A DNA stretch of 64,000 nt from assembly GCA_004194705.1 (NCBI GenBank), contig SADC01001009.1, forward strand, positions 616,677 to 680,676, in the 5' to 3' direction. The notes beneath the pieces are model-generated. The model saw only the letters and a list, made by a program, of their open reading frames with translations, did no database searches and was not told the DNA's origin. Shown here piece by piece: positions 63,781-64,000 of this stretch. The translations under genes and the position numbers were made by a program. The stretch is from Ditylenchus dipsaci (Eukaryota > Nematoda > Chromadorea > Rhabditida > Anguinidae). Numbering within the stretch: the first letter of the stretch is position 1; each line of letters opens with the position of its first letter.

Positions 63781-64000
63781 GACCCAATATATGCAAAATA
63801 AATTTTTTGCGAGTTCTCAAAAATCGAATTACGTTTGCGAGTTTGACATTTTTCGAGTTAACGTTTCGCCAATTCTTCGCTATTTGAAAATATACATTTT
63901 TCAATCACTATTTTGCGACTAGTACACTTTGCCAGTAATAAATTTTCAAGTCATATACAGCCACCAAAATCAATGATAAAAATTCAAATGACGAGCTATA
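63781..64000. other. AT-rich window end, nothing recognised
   Basis: No exon or repeat identified. Confidence 0.4.

Overview
This is a eukaryotic, AT-rich, transposon-saturated window, most likely from a small-genome invertebrate. The evidence is two host genes with very short GT-AG introns (about 43-60 bp) and animal-specific families: a PP2A B56 regulatory subunit and a DEG/ENaC-type cation channel. A nematode or similar ecdysozoan fits best, but nothing here fixes the species. No bacterial gene organisation, rRNA or CRISPR array was seen.

Layout. (1) 1-3015: a cgccaatg minisatellite and a TA-flanked transposon with AAACCGTTTG arrays. (2) 3016-17278 and 17285-29760: a direct tandem duplication of one 12.5-14.3 kb block. 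Each unit holds a FLYWCH/MULE transposon with minisatellite inverted ends, a TTAA-flanked palindrome, a tiny secreted-peptide gene, a GGTACC minisatellite with a tRNA-like sequence, and a pogo/Tigger remnant. The units differ by hundreds of 1-bp indels, a 767-bp deletion, and a 916-bp insertion in unit 1 whose empty site survives in unit 2. (3) 29.7-39.9 kb: nested MITEs and hAT- and mariner-like elements, GC-rich islets, and a second gene of the same secreted-peptide family. (4) 39934-41627: a TTAA-flanked piggyBac-type element whose only ORF is two tandem cysteine-rich domains. (5) 43037-45643: the PP2A B56 gene, nine exons. (6) 45323-52266: a 3.3-kb-arm palindrome that starts inside the last part of that gene and carries an inverted copy of its 3' end. 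(7) 52764-55109 (minus): exons of a DEG/ENaC channel. (8) 55-64 kb: MITEs, palindromes and a possible retroelement or gene 3' end.

The genes do not form one pathway. The common thread is mobile DNA: TTAA-flanked families, TA-flanked pogo/mariner-like families, 8-bp-TSD hAT-like families and foldback palindromes, often nested. Single-base indels in otherwise conserved coding exons suggest part of the sequence is noisy long-read assembly. Apparent frameshifts should be read with that in mind.
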